A stretch of 42,131 bases of DNA. Source: CAYZEZ01 sp964477295 (GTDB lineage Bacteria; Bacteroidota; Bacteroidia; Bacteroidales; SM23-62). Below the pieces are notes generated by a model. The model had not been told where the DNA came from. It did no database searches and worked only from the letters and a program-made list of their open reading frames with translations. The stretch spans positions 1-42,131 of the forward strand of contig CAYZEZ010000003.1 in assembly GCA_964477295.1 (NCBI GenBank), given 5' to 3'. This document shows positions 8,375 to 16,881 of the stretch, one piece after another; positions within the stretch are counted from its first letter, which is position 1; each line of letters opens with the position of its first letter. Both the position numbers and the translations under genes were made by a program.

Positions 8375-8763
8375 AGAAGCCAAAAATTACAATGAACATT
8401 ACTAAGGAGGACTTGGGATATAGCGCTCACACCATTGTGGGAAATATTTCTATAAATACCCAGGGCGAAACCTTTGATGAACTTAAAGAAATGATACTGG
8501 ATGCTGTTAATCTTTCCTTTGAAGAGAAAGGTTTTACCTATACAATTGATGAAATTGAATTTGCATACGATTTGAAAAGTTTTTTTGCTTTTTACAAAGT
8601 TATCAATGCAAAAGCCCTATCTGAACGCATAGGAATGAATCAAAGCCTTTTAGCACAATATATCAAGGGTATTAAAAAACCTTCACCGGAACAGACAAAA
8701 AGGATACTCAGAGGAGTTCAGCAAATCGGCAGAGAATTATCTGAAGTTCGTTTTCTTTTTTAA
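8371..8763 (+). CDS. hicB: HicB-family antitoxin with C-terminal HTH
   Basis: A 130-aa protein. The N-terminal half (GNISINTQGETFDELKEMI, then DAVNLSFE) is the partly degraded RNase-H-like fold of HicB. The C-terminal half (about 88-128, ALSERIGMNQSLLAQYIKGI then KKPSPEQTKRIL) is an XRE-type helix-turn-helix. It should block HicA and repress the promoter at 8130-8160. The module lies between repeats R5 and R6. Confidence 0.9.
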   Translation: MKKPKITMNITKEDLGYSAHTIVGNISINTQGETFDELKEMILDAVNLSFEEKGFTYTIDEIEFAYDLKSFFAFYKVINAKALSERIGMNQSLLAQYIKGIKKPSPEQTKRILRGVQQIGRELSEVRFLF

Positions 8764-8869
8764 ATGTCTGATAAAAGAATTATGCTGCAATCCGGTAAAC
8801 TGGCAGTTGGCCCATAAAGGGCTCACAGTGGGATCAGAAAGAAAGCTTTATATATGAAAAATCAATAAA

Positions 8870-9267
8870 ACAAATGTATTGCAAATTGGAACCAGGTCCG
8901 GTGAAAAACGGAGAATTCATTTGCTACAACGAAAAGCAATATGGCAGATGAGCGAATTTGCAAATACTTTTGTTTTTACCTTGATTGGAAGATGAAACTT
9001 TATTGCGGGTTGGCCATATATAACCTTTATGCGGTGGCCCTGTGCGGATATTTAACATAATGGCTGATTATAGGACGAATCCCGCAGATTTCAAGATTGT
9101 GCAGATTTCGGGAATCTGTCCTATAATGTATTGCATTATGTTCATATAGCTTCGGAAAGGTTATATATGCGAAAAGCCCAATTGATACCCTCCAATTTAT
9201 ACATCTTTATGAAACACTCTTTTTGCGAAGCGATGCGGAGAGAAGCGGGGCGAAATGGATGTTTCAT
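8870..9267 (+). repeat. Composite repeat copy R6 (full, C-D-A-B)
   Basis: Stem-loop C (8870-8977) has the same inner sequence as the isolated copy at 2087-2192. Then the spacer TTGATTGGAAGATGAAACTT, the stem-loop D region (GGTTGGCC ... GTGGCC), stem-loop A (9050-9144), linker and stem-loop B ending GAAATGGATGTTTCAT. This is among the most complete copies. Confidence 0.88.
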
Positions 9268-9313
9268 GTATTGACTATTCTTTTATTTATCTTTGTAATA
9301 GATATTTTTCATA

Positions 9314-9448
9314 ATGGAAATTTCCGGATTCATAGAGGATTTTGAAAATTTGCCGAAACATATTCAAAAACAATTGATTGAATATGCTGAGTTGTTAGTT
9401 TTCAGGTATAACAAGGGTAAAAGAATAGTAAAAAGGATCATTCGTTAA
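9314..9448 (+). CDS. Small DUF2281-like antitoxin fragment
   Basis: A 44-aa frame starting MEISGFIEDFENLPKHIQKQ and continuing LIEYAELLVFRYNKGK. The LPxxxQxQLIEYAEFL pattern resembles the DUF2281/VapB-like antitoxins, which are usually 60-75 aa, so this looks shortened. A TATCTTTG element (TAnnTTTG) lies just upstream, immediately after repeat R6. No toxin partner follows before the HEPN gene; the roughly 100 bp between them look like decayed coding sequence. It may be the remains of a module lost from the array. Confidence 0.4.
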   Translation: MEISGFIEDFENLPKHIQKQLIEYAELLVFRYNKGKRIVKRIIR

Positions 9449-9555
9449 CATTTTGATGGGAGAATGGAATGGAGGAATTAAAAGGGAACTGCTCTTCTGT
9501 TGAATTTCAACACAATATTAATGAATTCAGATAGTGGTTTTTCTAAAAACTAGTT

Positions 9556-9951
9556 TTGAAGACTAAACAAGAACATATTAATTTCTGGATTGCTCAGGCC
9601 AATGATGATTGGTCTGCTGTGAATACTCTTTTCCAGGGGAAAAACCATCTTCAATGTTTATTCTTTGCTCATCTCGTGATTGAGAAAATATGTAAAGCAA
9701 TCTGGATTAAATCTAATGATCAAAATGTTCCTCCACGGACGCATAATTTAATTTTCCTGCTTTCCGAAACTCCAATTTCCCTTACAGAGGATAAAAGTGA
9801 ATTCCTGCTGAGCTTAAATCGTTTTCAATTGGAGGGTCGTTATCCTGATTATTTGACAAAAATGCATGAAATCTGTAACGAACAATTTACAAAATCAATT
9901 CTCGAATCTGTAACAATATTAAGATCATGGTTACTAGAGAAACTGCAATAA
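9556..9951 (+). CDS. HEPN domain protein (COG2250 type)
   Basis: A 131-aa all-alpha HEPN protein. Features include the INFWIAQANDDWSAVNTLFQ start, CLFFAHLVIEKICKAIW in the middle, PPRTHNLIFLL, and the EGRYPDY segment typical of the COG2250 branch. The frame begins with TTG; there is no ATG nearby that keeps the first helix, so TTG is the likely start. The RX4HXY ribonuclease motif of the well-studied HepT toxins is not evident, so RNase activity is uncertain. The gene overlaps the nucleotidyltransferase gene downstream by 25 bp. Confidence 0.8.
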   Translation: MKTKQEHINFWIAQANDDWSAVNTLFQGKNHLQCLFFAHLVIEKICKAIWIKSNDQNVPPRTHNLIFLLSETPISLTEDKSEFLLSLNRFQLEGRYPDYLTKMHEICNEQFTKSILESVTILRSWLLEKLQ

Positions 9952-10238
9952 AAACTGCCACATCATTTGTTAATGATTGCCAGTTAAATGGATTGACATT
10001 TCATAAAGTTCTAATGTTTGGTTCGGCTGCGAAGGATGTGACACACAGAGGTTCTGATATTGATTTGTTATTGATATCTGATCAATTTACTGATAATATC
10101 TTTGATAACTTGAGATTGTATTCAAAAGTTAATATTAAATATCCCATTATCGAAACACATCCATATCCTACCAAATATTACTATGAGGGTAATGATTTCA
10201 TTGCTGAAATTAGTAAAGAGAGTATTGAGATAATTTAA
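9927..10238 (+). CDS. Minimal nucleotidyltransferase (MNT), HEPN partner
   Basis: A 103-aa protein of the DNA polymerase beta superfamily. The active-site motif GSAAKDVTHRGSDIDL (32-47) has the GSx10DxD spacing seen in MntA, which adds AMP to its HEPN partner as an antitoxin. The metal-binding Asp44 and Asp46 are both present. It overlaps the HEPN gene and forms a HEPN/MNT two-component module. By analogy with HepT/MntA it should be the antitoxin, but the HEPN protein here belongs to another branch. Repeat R7 follows about 70 bp downstream. Confidence 0.85.
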   Translation: MVTRETAIKTATSFVNDCQLNGLTFHKVLMFGSAAKDVTHRGSDIDLLLISDQFTDNIFDNLRLYSKVNIKYPIIETHPYPTKYYYEGNDFIAEISKESIEII

Positions 10239-10309
10239 CCTGCACTTTTAAAAACGGATTTTGAAAATGTCGTTGCACTGTCGCGACATTTATCTTGATT
10301 TCATTTCCC

Positions 10310-10665
10310 GTATTTGAAAATACATTTGTTTTAATTATGATTTGAAGTTGAAACTTTATTGCGCGCCTGCCATATATAACCTGTGCGGCAGGCTAATGCG
10401 GATATTTAACATAGTGGCTAATTATAGGACGGATCCCGCAGATTACAGAGTTCAACAAAATTCGGGGATATGTCCTATAATGGATTGCATTATGTTAAAT
10501 AACTTCGGAAAGGTTATATATTAGCACAAGCCAATTGATACCCCCTGATAAATACATCTTTATGAAACACGCTTTTTGTGGAGCGATCGGAGAGAAGCGG
10601 AGGAGGAGCCACCTACGCTTTAAAAAGCTCCGGTGGCCAAAGACGGAGCAAAATGGGTGTTTCAT
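10310..10665 (+). repeat. Composite repeat copy R7
   Basis: The start keeps only the right end of stem-loop C (TATTTGAAAATACATTTGTT). Stem-loop D is perfect: GCCTGCC (10365-10371) pairs with GGCAGGC (10387-10393). Stem-loop A spans 10404-10500 and ends ATTTAAC / GTTAAAT. Stem-loop B carries an extra small hairpin (GGAGCCACC ... GGTGGCC). The copy ends AAAATGGGTGTTTCAT. Confidence 0.88.
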
Positions 10666-10692
10666 ATTTATTAAGAAAAGGAAGAACAGAGT

Positions 10693-10785
10693 ATGAAATT
10701 CCTGTTGCAATGTTTTGATGAGATTAAAGTGCGGGTAGAGAATTATATCAAAGAGGAAAATGACAAACTGGAAGAGGATGATTAA
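10693..10785 (+). CDS. Possible 30-aa acidic small ORF
   Basis: ATG to TAA, starting MKFLLQCFDEIKVRV and ending with the acidic stretch EENDKLEEDD. It follows repeat R7 by 27 bp, where each module gene of the array would begin, and its stop overlaps the stop of the minus-strand gene at 10782. It may be a tiny cassette gene or the remains of one. No family is recognised. Confidence 0.25.
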   Translation: MKFLLQCFDEIKVRVENYIKEENDKLEEDD

Positions 10786-11366
10786 AACCTGAACAGCACG
10801 GAAATATTTGGACGCGTCAGGCCAATCATCTTCGATTCATCAGGATTTATTCCTTCTAAATCAATTGGTTGGAATATATTTAAATGTTCCACTCCAAAAC
10901 TAATTTTTATTAGATCTGAAATAGTATAGGCCAACTTTATATCTAAAGATGTACTTAATCCATCTAACCTGTACTTGCTGTATTGCACAGGGGGAATAGT
11001 CACTACTCCTTTTCCAACAGTAAAATTAACCCAGGAATATCCAACACAAATGCCGGATAGGATTTCAAATTGCTTTATATTGATAACTTGTTGTACTCCG
11101 GCAATCGGGGTAACTACTTTGAATTTATCTTCTGCCTTCCGCAAGTATTCATAATCAATCCCGAATAAAACACTTATTTCACTGAGCTCTCTTATCATTT
11201 TAAAACTAAAGTAGGGTCCAATATTCCAATTTTCTCTCAGGTAATTTCCATAAACCGGGATTGTTAGACCAGCATTTGCATTAATGGAATATTTTCCGGA
11301 GTTAGATTTTTGAGCATTGGTAACGCCACTGATGAAGACTAAGCAAAATAAAACCAGAGATTTCAT
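10782..11366 (-). CDS. Outer-membrane beta-barrel-like protein
   Basis: A 194-aa exported protein with a signal peptide (MKSLVLFCLVFISGVTNAQ). Alternating hydrophobic strands and a C-terminal aromatic residue (NISVLFRF) are typical of small outer-membrane barrels. No named family is recognised. It is the last gene of the operon that runs from 16621 down; only 5 bp separate its start from the stop of the TonB receptor, so the two are co-expressed and likely act at the same membrane. Confidence 0.6.
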   Translation of the reverse strand: MKSLVLFCLVFISGVTNAQKSNSGKYSINANAGLTIPVYGNYLRENWNIGPYFSFKMIRELSEISVLFGIDYEYLRKAEDKFKVVTPIAGVQQVINIKQFEILSGICVGYSWVNFTVGKGVVTIPPVQYSKYRLDGLSTSLDIKLAYTISDLIKISFGVEHLNIFQPIDLEGINPDESKMIGLTRPNISVLFRF

Positions 11367-11371
11367 CTTAA

Positions 11372-13723
11372 TTAATTTCTATTGCGAAACTTGAAACTAT
11401 AACTAACCGTTGGGAAAAATGAAATAAAACTCTGCTGATATAACTTTAAGTTACCATTTCTAACTCCCATCATTAATCCATTATCTAGAGGCAATTGTTC
11501 ATACTTGAAGAAGTAATAATATGGATTCTGTCTGTTGTAAACATTTAATATACTGATACTCCAGGTTCTTTCTCCCCTTTTTTTTGTTTTATTAAAATTT
11601 GCTCCCAGGTCCAGACGGTGATAATTTCTCATTCTATAGGAGTTTATTTCAGAATATATATAAATAATATTACCGTACGAATCGTATTTTTCTACCGGAA
11701 GGGTAATTGGATATCCTGTACCATATTTCCATACCGCTGAAACTGAAATTCTGTCATTAATATTATAAATAGCCACAACATCTGTTTTAAACCGTCTGTC
11801 ATATTTAAATGGAAATGGTTTCCCTTCGTTAAGTTCGGCGAATTTGCGCACGGATTTTGAGAAATTAAGACCAATCCAGCCATTAAATTTTCCATCGTCC
11901 TTGCTCAACAACAATTCAATACCTTCACTTAATCCTTGTCCTCCGGTAATAATTTTATTTTCCCAGGATCCGCTATTCCCGATAAATGACTCACCTTGAT
12001 TAAAAGCGATTAAATCTAGCATGTGCTTTTGATAAGCTTCTATTGAAAATTTATACTTCCTGTTGAGAAGATATTCAATTCCTACAGAAACCTGATTAGA
12101 ATGCTCCGGTGAAATCAAGGCTGTTGAAGGAATCCAGAAATCTGATGGCATACCTACTCCTGAATACGTCAGAAGATGAACATATTGCTGCATCTTACTA
12201 TAGGCTGGTTTCAGGGATAATTCCGGAGTGAGTCTGATATTTGCCAACAGCCTGGGTTCAAGCGAATGATAGGCTTTTTTTTGTACAATATACCCGGAGT
12301 AATGTAAACCTATATTACATCCGAGCCATTTGAATATATTAACATCATTTTCAATGAATACATTACTTTCAACAGAGTTTACATCATTATTTGTATGAAC
12401 AAGACTATTAGATTCCATTGAGCTATTTTCCTGTTCAAATGAGGTAGTTGCCGGGGTAAACCGGTGCCATAAAATTTCACCCCCAAATCTCAATGTGTAA
12501 TTTGGATCTATATGAACTTCAGGAGTAACTTTGATAAATATGTCATTGACTCTTGATATAAATCTACTATTCAGATTCTCATATACGGTATCATACGAAT
12601 ACGAACTTTCAAATCCACTTTTATAATGATAATTTGTATATCCAATAATTGTATTATTAAAAACCTTGGAACTATAGACTGAATTCAGACGCATTGAAGC
12701 ACAAATGTTCCCCCATCTTGTGTAATGATTAGTTTCAAAAAACTGATCCGGATTTTTACTGTTTTCCTTTCTGAAAACGTTATCATTACCTGAGTATAAA
12801 CTTAGCAACAACCTGTTTTTTTTATTTAACCTGAGATTAAATTTTGAATTAAAATCAGAAAATCTATAAACCAGGTTTTCATCAAAAATTAATCTGAAAA
12901 TCTGGAATGTATTTTTTCTATATGAAATTAACAAAGATGATTTCCCTCTATAAATGGGCCCTTCAAGCATAATCTTTGAGGATAAAAGACCAAGTGACCC
13001 GGATACGGTGTATTTTGTAAGGTCACCGTCTTTTAGCCTGATATCTACCACAGAAGATAATCTACTTCCGTATCGTGCCGGGAATCCACCCTTATAAAGT
13101 TTATAATCCTTAATTGCATCTGAATTAAATGTTGAAAAAAAACCTCCATAATGATCTGTATTGTATAATGGTACATCATCAATCAGGATTAAATTCTGAT
13201 CCGGACTTCCGCCGCGTATATACAGACTTGCTTTCCCTTCGCTTCCCGACTGAATACCAGGCATTAGCTGCAGAGAGTGAAGAATATCATGTTCACCAAC
13301 AAACACTGGCATTTTATATAAGCTTTTCATAGGGATCTTTATAACACCAGTCTCATTTACCGCTTGAAAATCTGATTGATGAGATTTGATGATTACTTCA
13401 TCAAGCTTTATTCCTTTTACTAATTGTAGCTCATAAAAAGTATCAATAGTGTCATTAACAGGGATCTTTTTTACATTATATCCGACGTACGAGACACGGA
13501 TTTCTCTTGTATTTACTGGTATTTTCAGACTAAAAAAACCGAATTCATTTGTAATTGTTCCTGTCTTCGAATTTGGAATATATAAATTAACTCCAATCAG
13601 TCTCTCCCCTGTTAAACTGTCTAATACATAACCGTTAATGATCCTGGATTGTGAATATGCTTTTGCATAAGAAGCATTGATCAACAATAAAGTTATAATG
13701 AGTGTCCTGAGACCTGACATCAT
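11372..13723 (-). CDS. TonB-dependent receptor with carboxypeptidase-regulatory-like domain
   Basis: A 783-aa outer-membrane receptor. After the signal peptide (to about residue 25) come a CarboxypepD_reg-like domain (IINGYVLDSLTGERLIGVNL, about 28-105), a TonB plug (HDILHSLQLMPGIQSGSEG and LYIRGGSPDQNLILIDDVPL, about 145-235), and a long 22-strand-type barrel ending YSFKFRNRN. It imports a substrate using TonB energy. The DUF4249 lipoprotein upstream is a usual genetic partner of this receptor class, possibly acting as a surface lid. The substrate cannot be read from the sequence. Confidence 0.9.
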   Translation of the reverse strand: MMSGLRTLIITLLLINASYAKAYSQSRIINGYVLDSLTGERLIGVNLYIPNSKTGTITNEFGFFSLKIPVNTREIRVSYVGYNVKKIPVNDTIDTFYELQLVKGIKLDEVIIKSHQSDFQAVNETGVIKIPMKSLYKMPVFVGEHDILHSLQLMPGIQSGSEGKASLYIRGGSPDQNLILIDDVPLYNTDHYGGFFSTFNSDAIKDYKLYKGGFPARYGSRLSSVVDIRLKDGDLTKYTVSGSLGLLSSKIMLEGPIYRGKSSLLISYRKNTFQIFRLIFDENLVYRFSDFNSKFNLRLNKKNRLLLSLYSGNDNVFRKENSKNPDQFFETNHYTRWGNICASMRLNSVYSSKVFNNTIIGYTNYHYKSGFESSYSYDTVYENLNSRFISRVNDIFIKVTPEVHIDPNYTLRFGGEILWHRFTPATTSFEQENSSMESNSLVHTNNDVNSVESNVFIENDVNIFKWLGCNIGLHYSGYIVQKKAYHSLEPRLLANIRLTPELSLKPAYSKMQQYVHLLTYSGVGMPSDFWIPSTALISPEHSNQVSVGIEYLLNRKYKFSIEAYQKHMLDLIAFNQGESFIGNSGSWENKIITGGQGLSEGIELLLSKDDGKFNGWIGLNFSKSVRKFAELNEGKPFPFKYDRRFKTDVVAIYNINDRISVSAVWKYGTGYPITLPVEKYDSYGNIIYIYSEINSYRMRNYHRLDLGANFNKTKKRGERTWSISILNVYNRQNPYYYFFKYEQLPLDNGLMMGVRNGNLKLYQQSFISFFPTVSYSFKFRNRN

Positions 13724-13752
13724 AATAATTATTGTATTACTATATGTTAGAG

Positions 13753-14739
13753 TTACTTAACAACTTCGTATTCAATAAAATCATTGTTGTCAATAATAAA
13801 GGTCTGATCCACAGATTGGTAACCAGCAAAAATACCGTAGTTAAGAGGTATATTAGTATATACATTCAAGGGTTCACCCTGTCCATAGATAATATCATTC
13901 CTGGTTGAATATCCCTGCTTTAATAATGAGACTTTATACATGTAATAATTTTCAGATATTGTCCTGAAATGCAGAGTAATATTATGTGGCTGAACAACAT
14001 TTTCATTTGGATACCATGGCGGGACATAATAGACCGGGATACTTACTTCTTTACCATTAAATGTTTTATCACTGAAAGGCAACGTTTCAGGATATTCCTG
14101 ATCAATTGAAAGTACTGTTGGATAGTAAGGTTCTGTAATTATTGCAGAAAAGTCTGTCGATATATCATATGGTACTGATAAAGCATTTTGAGTGACAGAT
14201 ATTTCATAAAAGTTTACCTCATCAATCGGATCAGTGAAGATGAAATTCACTTTTGAATAGACATTTCCAAGATTATTTTTACCGGCGGATGGAAGAATTG
14301 AGAGCCTGTTAAGATTTACTTTTCCTGGTAGTATATCTGATGCAACAATTGTATAACCATGGTGTTCTACTCTTAATTGATAAATTCCAGGTAGAAAGTT
14401 TGAATTTGCATTCGTCGCATATAACTGAGTATCACTTCTAAATTCAAAGTCGCCAATTAGAGAATCATTATAATACAAAGATACGTTGGCATCATCAATA
14501 ACCGGGAAATCCAATGAATCCAGAAATCCTATTGTCTGGTTTACAGATACAGTTGTATTTTGAACATAGGGAAGAGTAAATGGTTGAAACAGACAATTTA
14601 TTACGTAATGCTGATTTGGCCTGGGTATTGGTATCTCAATCTCCTTCTCACAACCTGTAACTATTCCAAAAAAAATAATTGTAACTGACAGATTCCTTTT
14701 AATTCGCTTGCAATCGCATAATAAGAGTTTGAATATCAT
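13753..14739 (-). CDS. DUF4249 family lipoprotein
   Basis: A 328-aa protein. The hydrophobic leader and lipobox (FFGIVTGC, Cys30) indicate a lipoprotein. The pattern YVINCLFQPF then TTVSVNQTIGF then VIDDANVSLYYND near the start is characteristic of DUF4249, a Bacteroidota family usually encoded beside TonB-dependent receptors and of unknown function. The start at 14739 lies 41 bp inside the upstream gene, which suggests translational coupling. The receptor gene follows 29 bp downstream. Confidence 0.85.
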   Translation of the reverse strand: MIFKLLLCDCKRIKRNLSVTIIFFGIVTGCEKEIEIPIPRPNQHYVINCLFQPFTLPYVQNTTVSVNQTIGFLDSLDFPVIDDANVSLYYNDSLIGDFEFRSDTQLYATNANSNFLPGIYQLRVEHHGYTIVASDILPGKVNLNRLSILPSAGKNNLGNVYSKVNFIFTDPIDEVNFYEISVTQNALSVPYDISTDFSAIITEPYYPTVLSIDQEYPETLPFSDKTFNGKEVSIPVYYVPPWYPNENVVQPHNITLHFRTISENYYMYKVSLLKQGYSTRNDIIYGQGEPLNVYTNIPLNYGIFAGYQSVDQTFIIDNNDFIEYEVVK

Positions 14740-15523
14740 GATAAATTGAATTTTGGTAGATATATACTGGTACTGAAAATATCTCCATACTTTGTATTAT
14801 TTGACTATTAGCTAAATGCTTCTTCATAATCTTTTTATCATTCATATTCTTTGCTAATTTGAGTGTATCCATCCCCAGGGAATCAGCAAATTCCATCAGA
14901 GAATGAACACTTTCCGTACATCCGGAAGCTAGTACCCTGTCATGCATCTCCCAGAAATGATCCTGCATCAAGGCAGCATCGCATAAGAGTGCATAATTTG
15001 TCACATAATTTGTGTAATAAATATATTTGATATTCTTATTGAACCTTTGGCCCATTTCTCTGATTACTTTATCGTTAATAAAACAAACTGAACAATCATA
15101 ATTAAACAAAACGAAAATGAATTCAGATGAATTAGGATTGATCCAATCATATGAATACAAGTTTTCGAATTCCTGATATTGAAACGATGGTGGTGGTAAT
15201 AATATTTCCACGTTATGATTATTCCTCAGGAGATTTAAAATGGAATCTGATCTTATCTTGTCTTCCGGATTAAAACCTTTTAGCTTGATGAATGTATCGA
15301 CGGGAATATTCAGTCTGTGTGCTTCTTCCTTTATTATTTCTGAATCGAGTAGATTTTTTATAGCTTTTAGCCGGAGGTAATAAATATCTGCCGAAATAAT
15401 TGAATCAATCTGGGATTGCATTATTATTTTCCTGTCGAATCGTGCAACTGCCCGATCCTTTGATTTCTGGTTTGAGCAGGACATCAGGGATAATATTATC
15501 AAAAGGCAGGATAAGAATTTCAT
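14699..15523 (-). CDS. Lipoprotein with SurA-like N-terminus and DsbA/thioredoxin-like domain
   Basis: A 274-aa protein with a lipobox (LLIILSLMSC, Cys16). Residues about 24-80 (VARFDRKIIMQSQIDSIISA ... IKNLLDSEIIKEEAHRLNIP) resemble the SurA-type N-terminal segment often found on periplasmic DsbA-like proteins. The second half has a thioredoxin-like fold with a CxxC redox pair, Cys144-Ser-Val-Cys147 in FNYDCSVCFIN. It may make or reshuffle disulfides in proteins from this operon. The gene overlaps DUF4249 by 41 bp. The family placement is my reading of motifs, not a database match. Confidence 0.65.
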   Translation of the reverse strand: MKFLSCLLIILSLMSCSNQKSKDRAVARFDRKIIMQSQIDSIISADIYYLRLKAIKNLLDSEIIKEEAHRLNIPVDTFIKLKGFNPEDKIRSDSILNLLRNNHNVEILLPPPSFQYQEFENLYSYDWINPNSSEFIFVLFNYDCSVCFINDKVIREMGQRFNKNIKYIYYTNYVTNYALLCDAALMQDHFWEMHDRVLASGCTESVHSLMEFADSLGMDTLKLAKNMNDKKIMKKHLANSQIIQSMEIFSVPVYIYQNSIYHDIQTLIMRLQAN

Positions 15524-15545
15524 TGGAATATTCTGAAAGTATTTT

Positions 15546-15584
15546 TAAAACAATGACATCCAGTGTGTCATTGGATGTCATTGT
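15546..15584 (-). terminator. Hairpin with U-tract between lipoprotein genes
   Basis: ACAATGACATCCA (15550-15562) and TGGATGTCATTGT (15572-15584) pair perfectly over 13 bp. On the minus strand the stem is followed by TTTT. It could end or thin out transcription after the 15617-16621 gene, so the downstream genes would be expressed less. Confidence 0.6.
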
Positions 15585-15616
15585 ATTTGATTACAATTGA
15601 ACATGATGTCAAGTTA

Positions 15617-16621
15617 CTAATACCCGGGTATCAGATCAGGTCTCATATACCATCTGTTATTATATATAAATGCATCACTCACATCATACGGATTTATGAG
15701 TAAATATTGACAATTAGCTCCATCAAAACTACTTCCTTCAAGCGGGCATTGATTACCATCAACCGGTGTATACATAAAATATGAGTTATTATCCTGGTAA
15801 GTATAGATAAAGGCGGTTGTACCGGACGGTGGTTCACCTACATAACAGTTACAACCATCATAGCCTCCCAATGAACAGGAATGGCCACGCATGTCATCCG
15901 ATTGATAAGCTATTCGGTAATTTGTTGTGGTCTGATATAAATCCGGATATAATATTAATTGTAGCTTATAAGAAGTTAAAGCTAATGAGCCCCAGTACGA
16001 ACTTGATGGCCATATCCACCAAGCATTTACTCCACCTACCTCCCAATCTTTCCAAAAACTATACCAGTGAAGCTTATATCTAAATCTAATAAAATATTCA
16101 CTTCCCCAGCCCAAATGTACTGTTCCCACAAAGTCGTTTGAAGTAACAAAACCGATTGGGTAACCACATACAAAGGATTTTTTATTACTTTTTAATTTTA
16201 CATCAATAAAGTAATGTTTTATTTCCTCTTTTAAATTTTCGTAGACAACCTCGATATAAATTTTCGGTTCTTGTTCCAAATTTAAGTTAGCTAGACTTTT
16301 TTTGTCGTTATTAGATGTTAATTTTTCAGACTTAAACACGTTTTCTGACCTCTCGTCTGTTACGATAATTAAGTTTAATTCGTAAGAATCCGTGAATTTT
16401 TCCAGCCTGTTTTGATTGTCTGCATAAATTGCAAGAAATACTGAGTTCTGTCCGGATCCATCTGTTAAAACAAGTTCATATTTAATTTCATTTTTAAAGT
16501 ACGAATATGGAACATGTGATATCTCATTACCCGGAAGAATTTCCATCTCCTTGGTACAACTTTGAAATATTAGCGCCATCAAAGATGGAATCAATACATA
16601 GATAACATAATTTCTTTTCAT
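15617..16621 (-). CDS. Unknown lipoprotein
   Basis: A 334-aa protein with a lipobox (LMALIFQSC, Cys22), so probably anchored in a membrane and facing the periplasm or surface. The second half is unusually rich in Trp and Tyr (for example WYSFWKDWEVGGVNAWWIWP) and has several Cys near residues 240-310. I recognise no family. It is the first gene of the unit 1 operon, separated from the DsbA-like gene by a hairpin. The Cys residues and the neighbouring thiol protein suggest disulfides, which is an inference. Confidence 0.7.
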   Translation of the reverse strand: MKRNYVIYVLIPSLMALIFQSCTKEMEILPGNEISHVPYSYFKNEIKYELVLTDGSGQNSVFLAIYADNQNRLEKFTDSYELNLIIVTDERSENVFKSEKLTSNNDKKSLANLNLEQEPKIYIEVVYENLKEEIKHYFIDVKLKSNKKSFVCGYPIGFVTSNDFVGTVHLGWGSEYFIRFRYKLHWYSFWKDWEVGGVNAWWIWPSSSYWGSLALTSYKLQLILYPDLYQTTTNYRIAYQSDDMRGHSCSLGGYDGCNCYVGEPPSGTTAFIYTYQDNNSYFMYTPVDGNQCPLEGSSFDGANCQYLLINPYDVSDAFIYNNRWYMRPDLIPGY

Positions 16622-16654
16622 AAATTTGTGGATTCAAATAAAACTTCGGTTTTC

Positions 16655-16698
16655 CTCATCCCTAATCTGGTTGAATGCTGTTAGGGATGAGTTTTTTT
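16655..16698 (+). terminator. Strong plus-strand terminator with no gene in front of it
   Basis: CTCATCCCTAA (16655-16665) pairs perfectly with TTAGGGATGAG (16681-16691), followed by seven T on the plus strand. No plus-strand gene lies upstream; the nearest upstream DNA is the 5' end of the minus-strand lipoprotein gene. It might end an antisense or small RNA, or act as a leader hairpin on the minus-strand mRNA. Confidence 0.6.
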
Positions 16699-16734
16699 AA
16701 ATATTTGCTTTCGTGGAAAGATTTTAAACTCCCC

Positions 16735-16767
16735 ATTTCAAATCATGACCTGGTTATGGTTTGAAAT
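16735..16767. promoter_or_regulatory. 33-bp near-palindrome upstream of the unit 1 operon
   Basis: ATTTCAAATCATGACC (16735-16750), one T, GGTTATGGTTTGAAAT (16752-16767); 14 of 16 positions pair. It lies between the LuxR-type gene and the operon start at 16621, which makes it a candidate operator for the LuxR-type regulator or the sigma system. I did not find a matching palindrome in front of the unit 2 operon. Confidence 0.45.
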
Positions 16768-16881
16768 CATGCAAATAATCTTTTGTTGGCGTTAGTATTA
16801 GTTTAAAATGTTTTAGTGATTTATATACAAGCAGGAAATTAACCAAATTATCAGCTTAATACCTTTTACCAGAAACTCGTA

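Noticed and set aside
10342..10524. 60-aa plus-strand frame inside repeat R7
   Set aside because: It lies wholly in the composite repeat and is not kept open in the other copies.
4684..10665. Regularly spaced repeats suggesting a CRISPR array
   Set aside because: The repeats are about 250-400 bp with several hairpins, and the spacers are whole genes of 0.5-1.5 kb. No cas genes are present.
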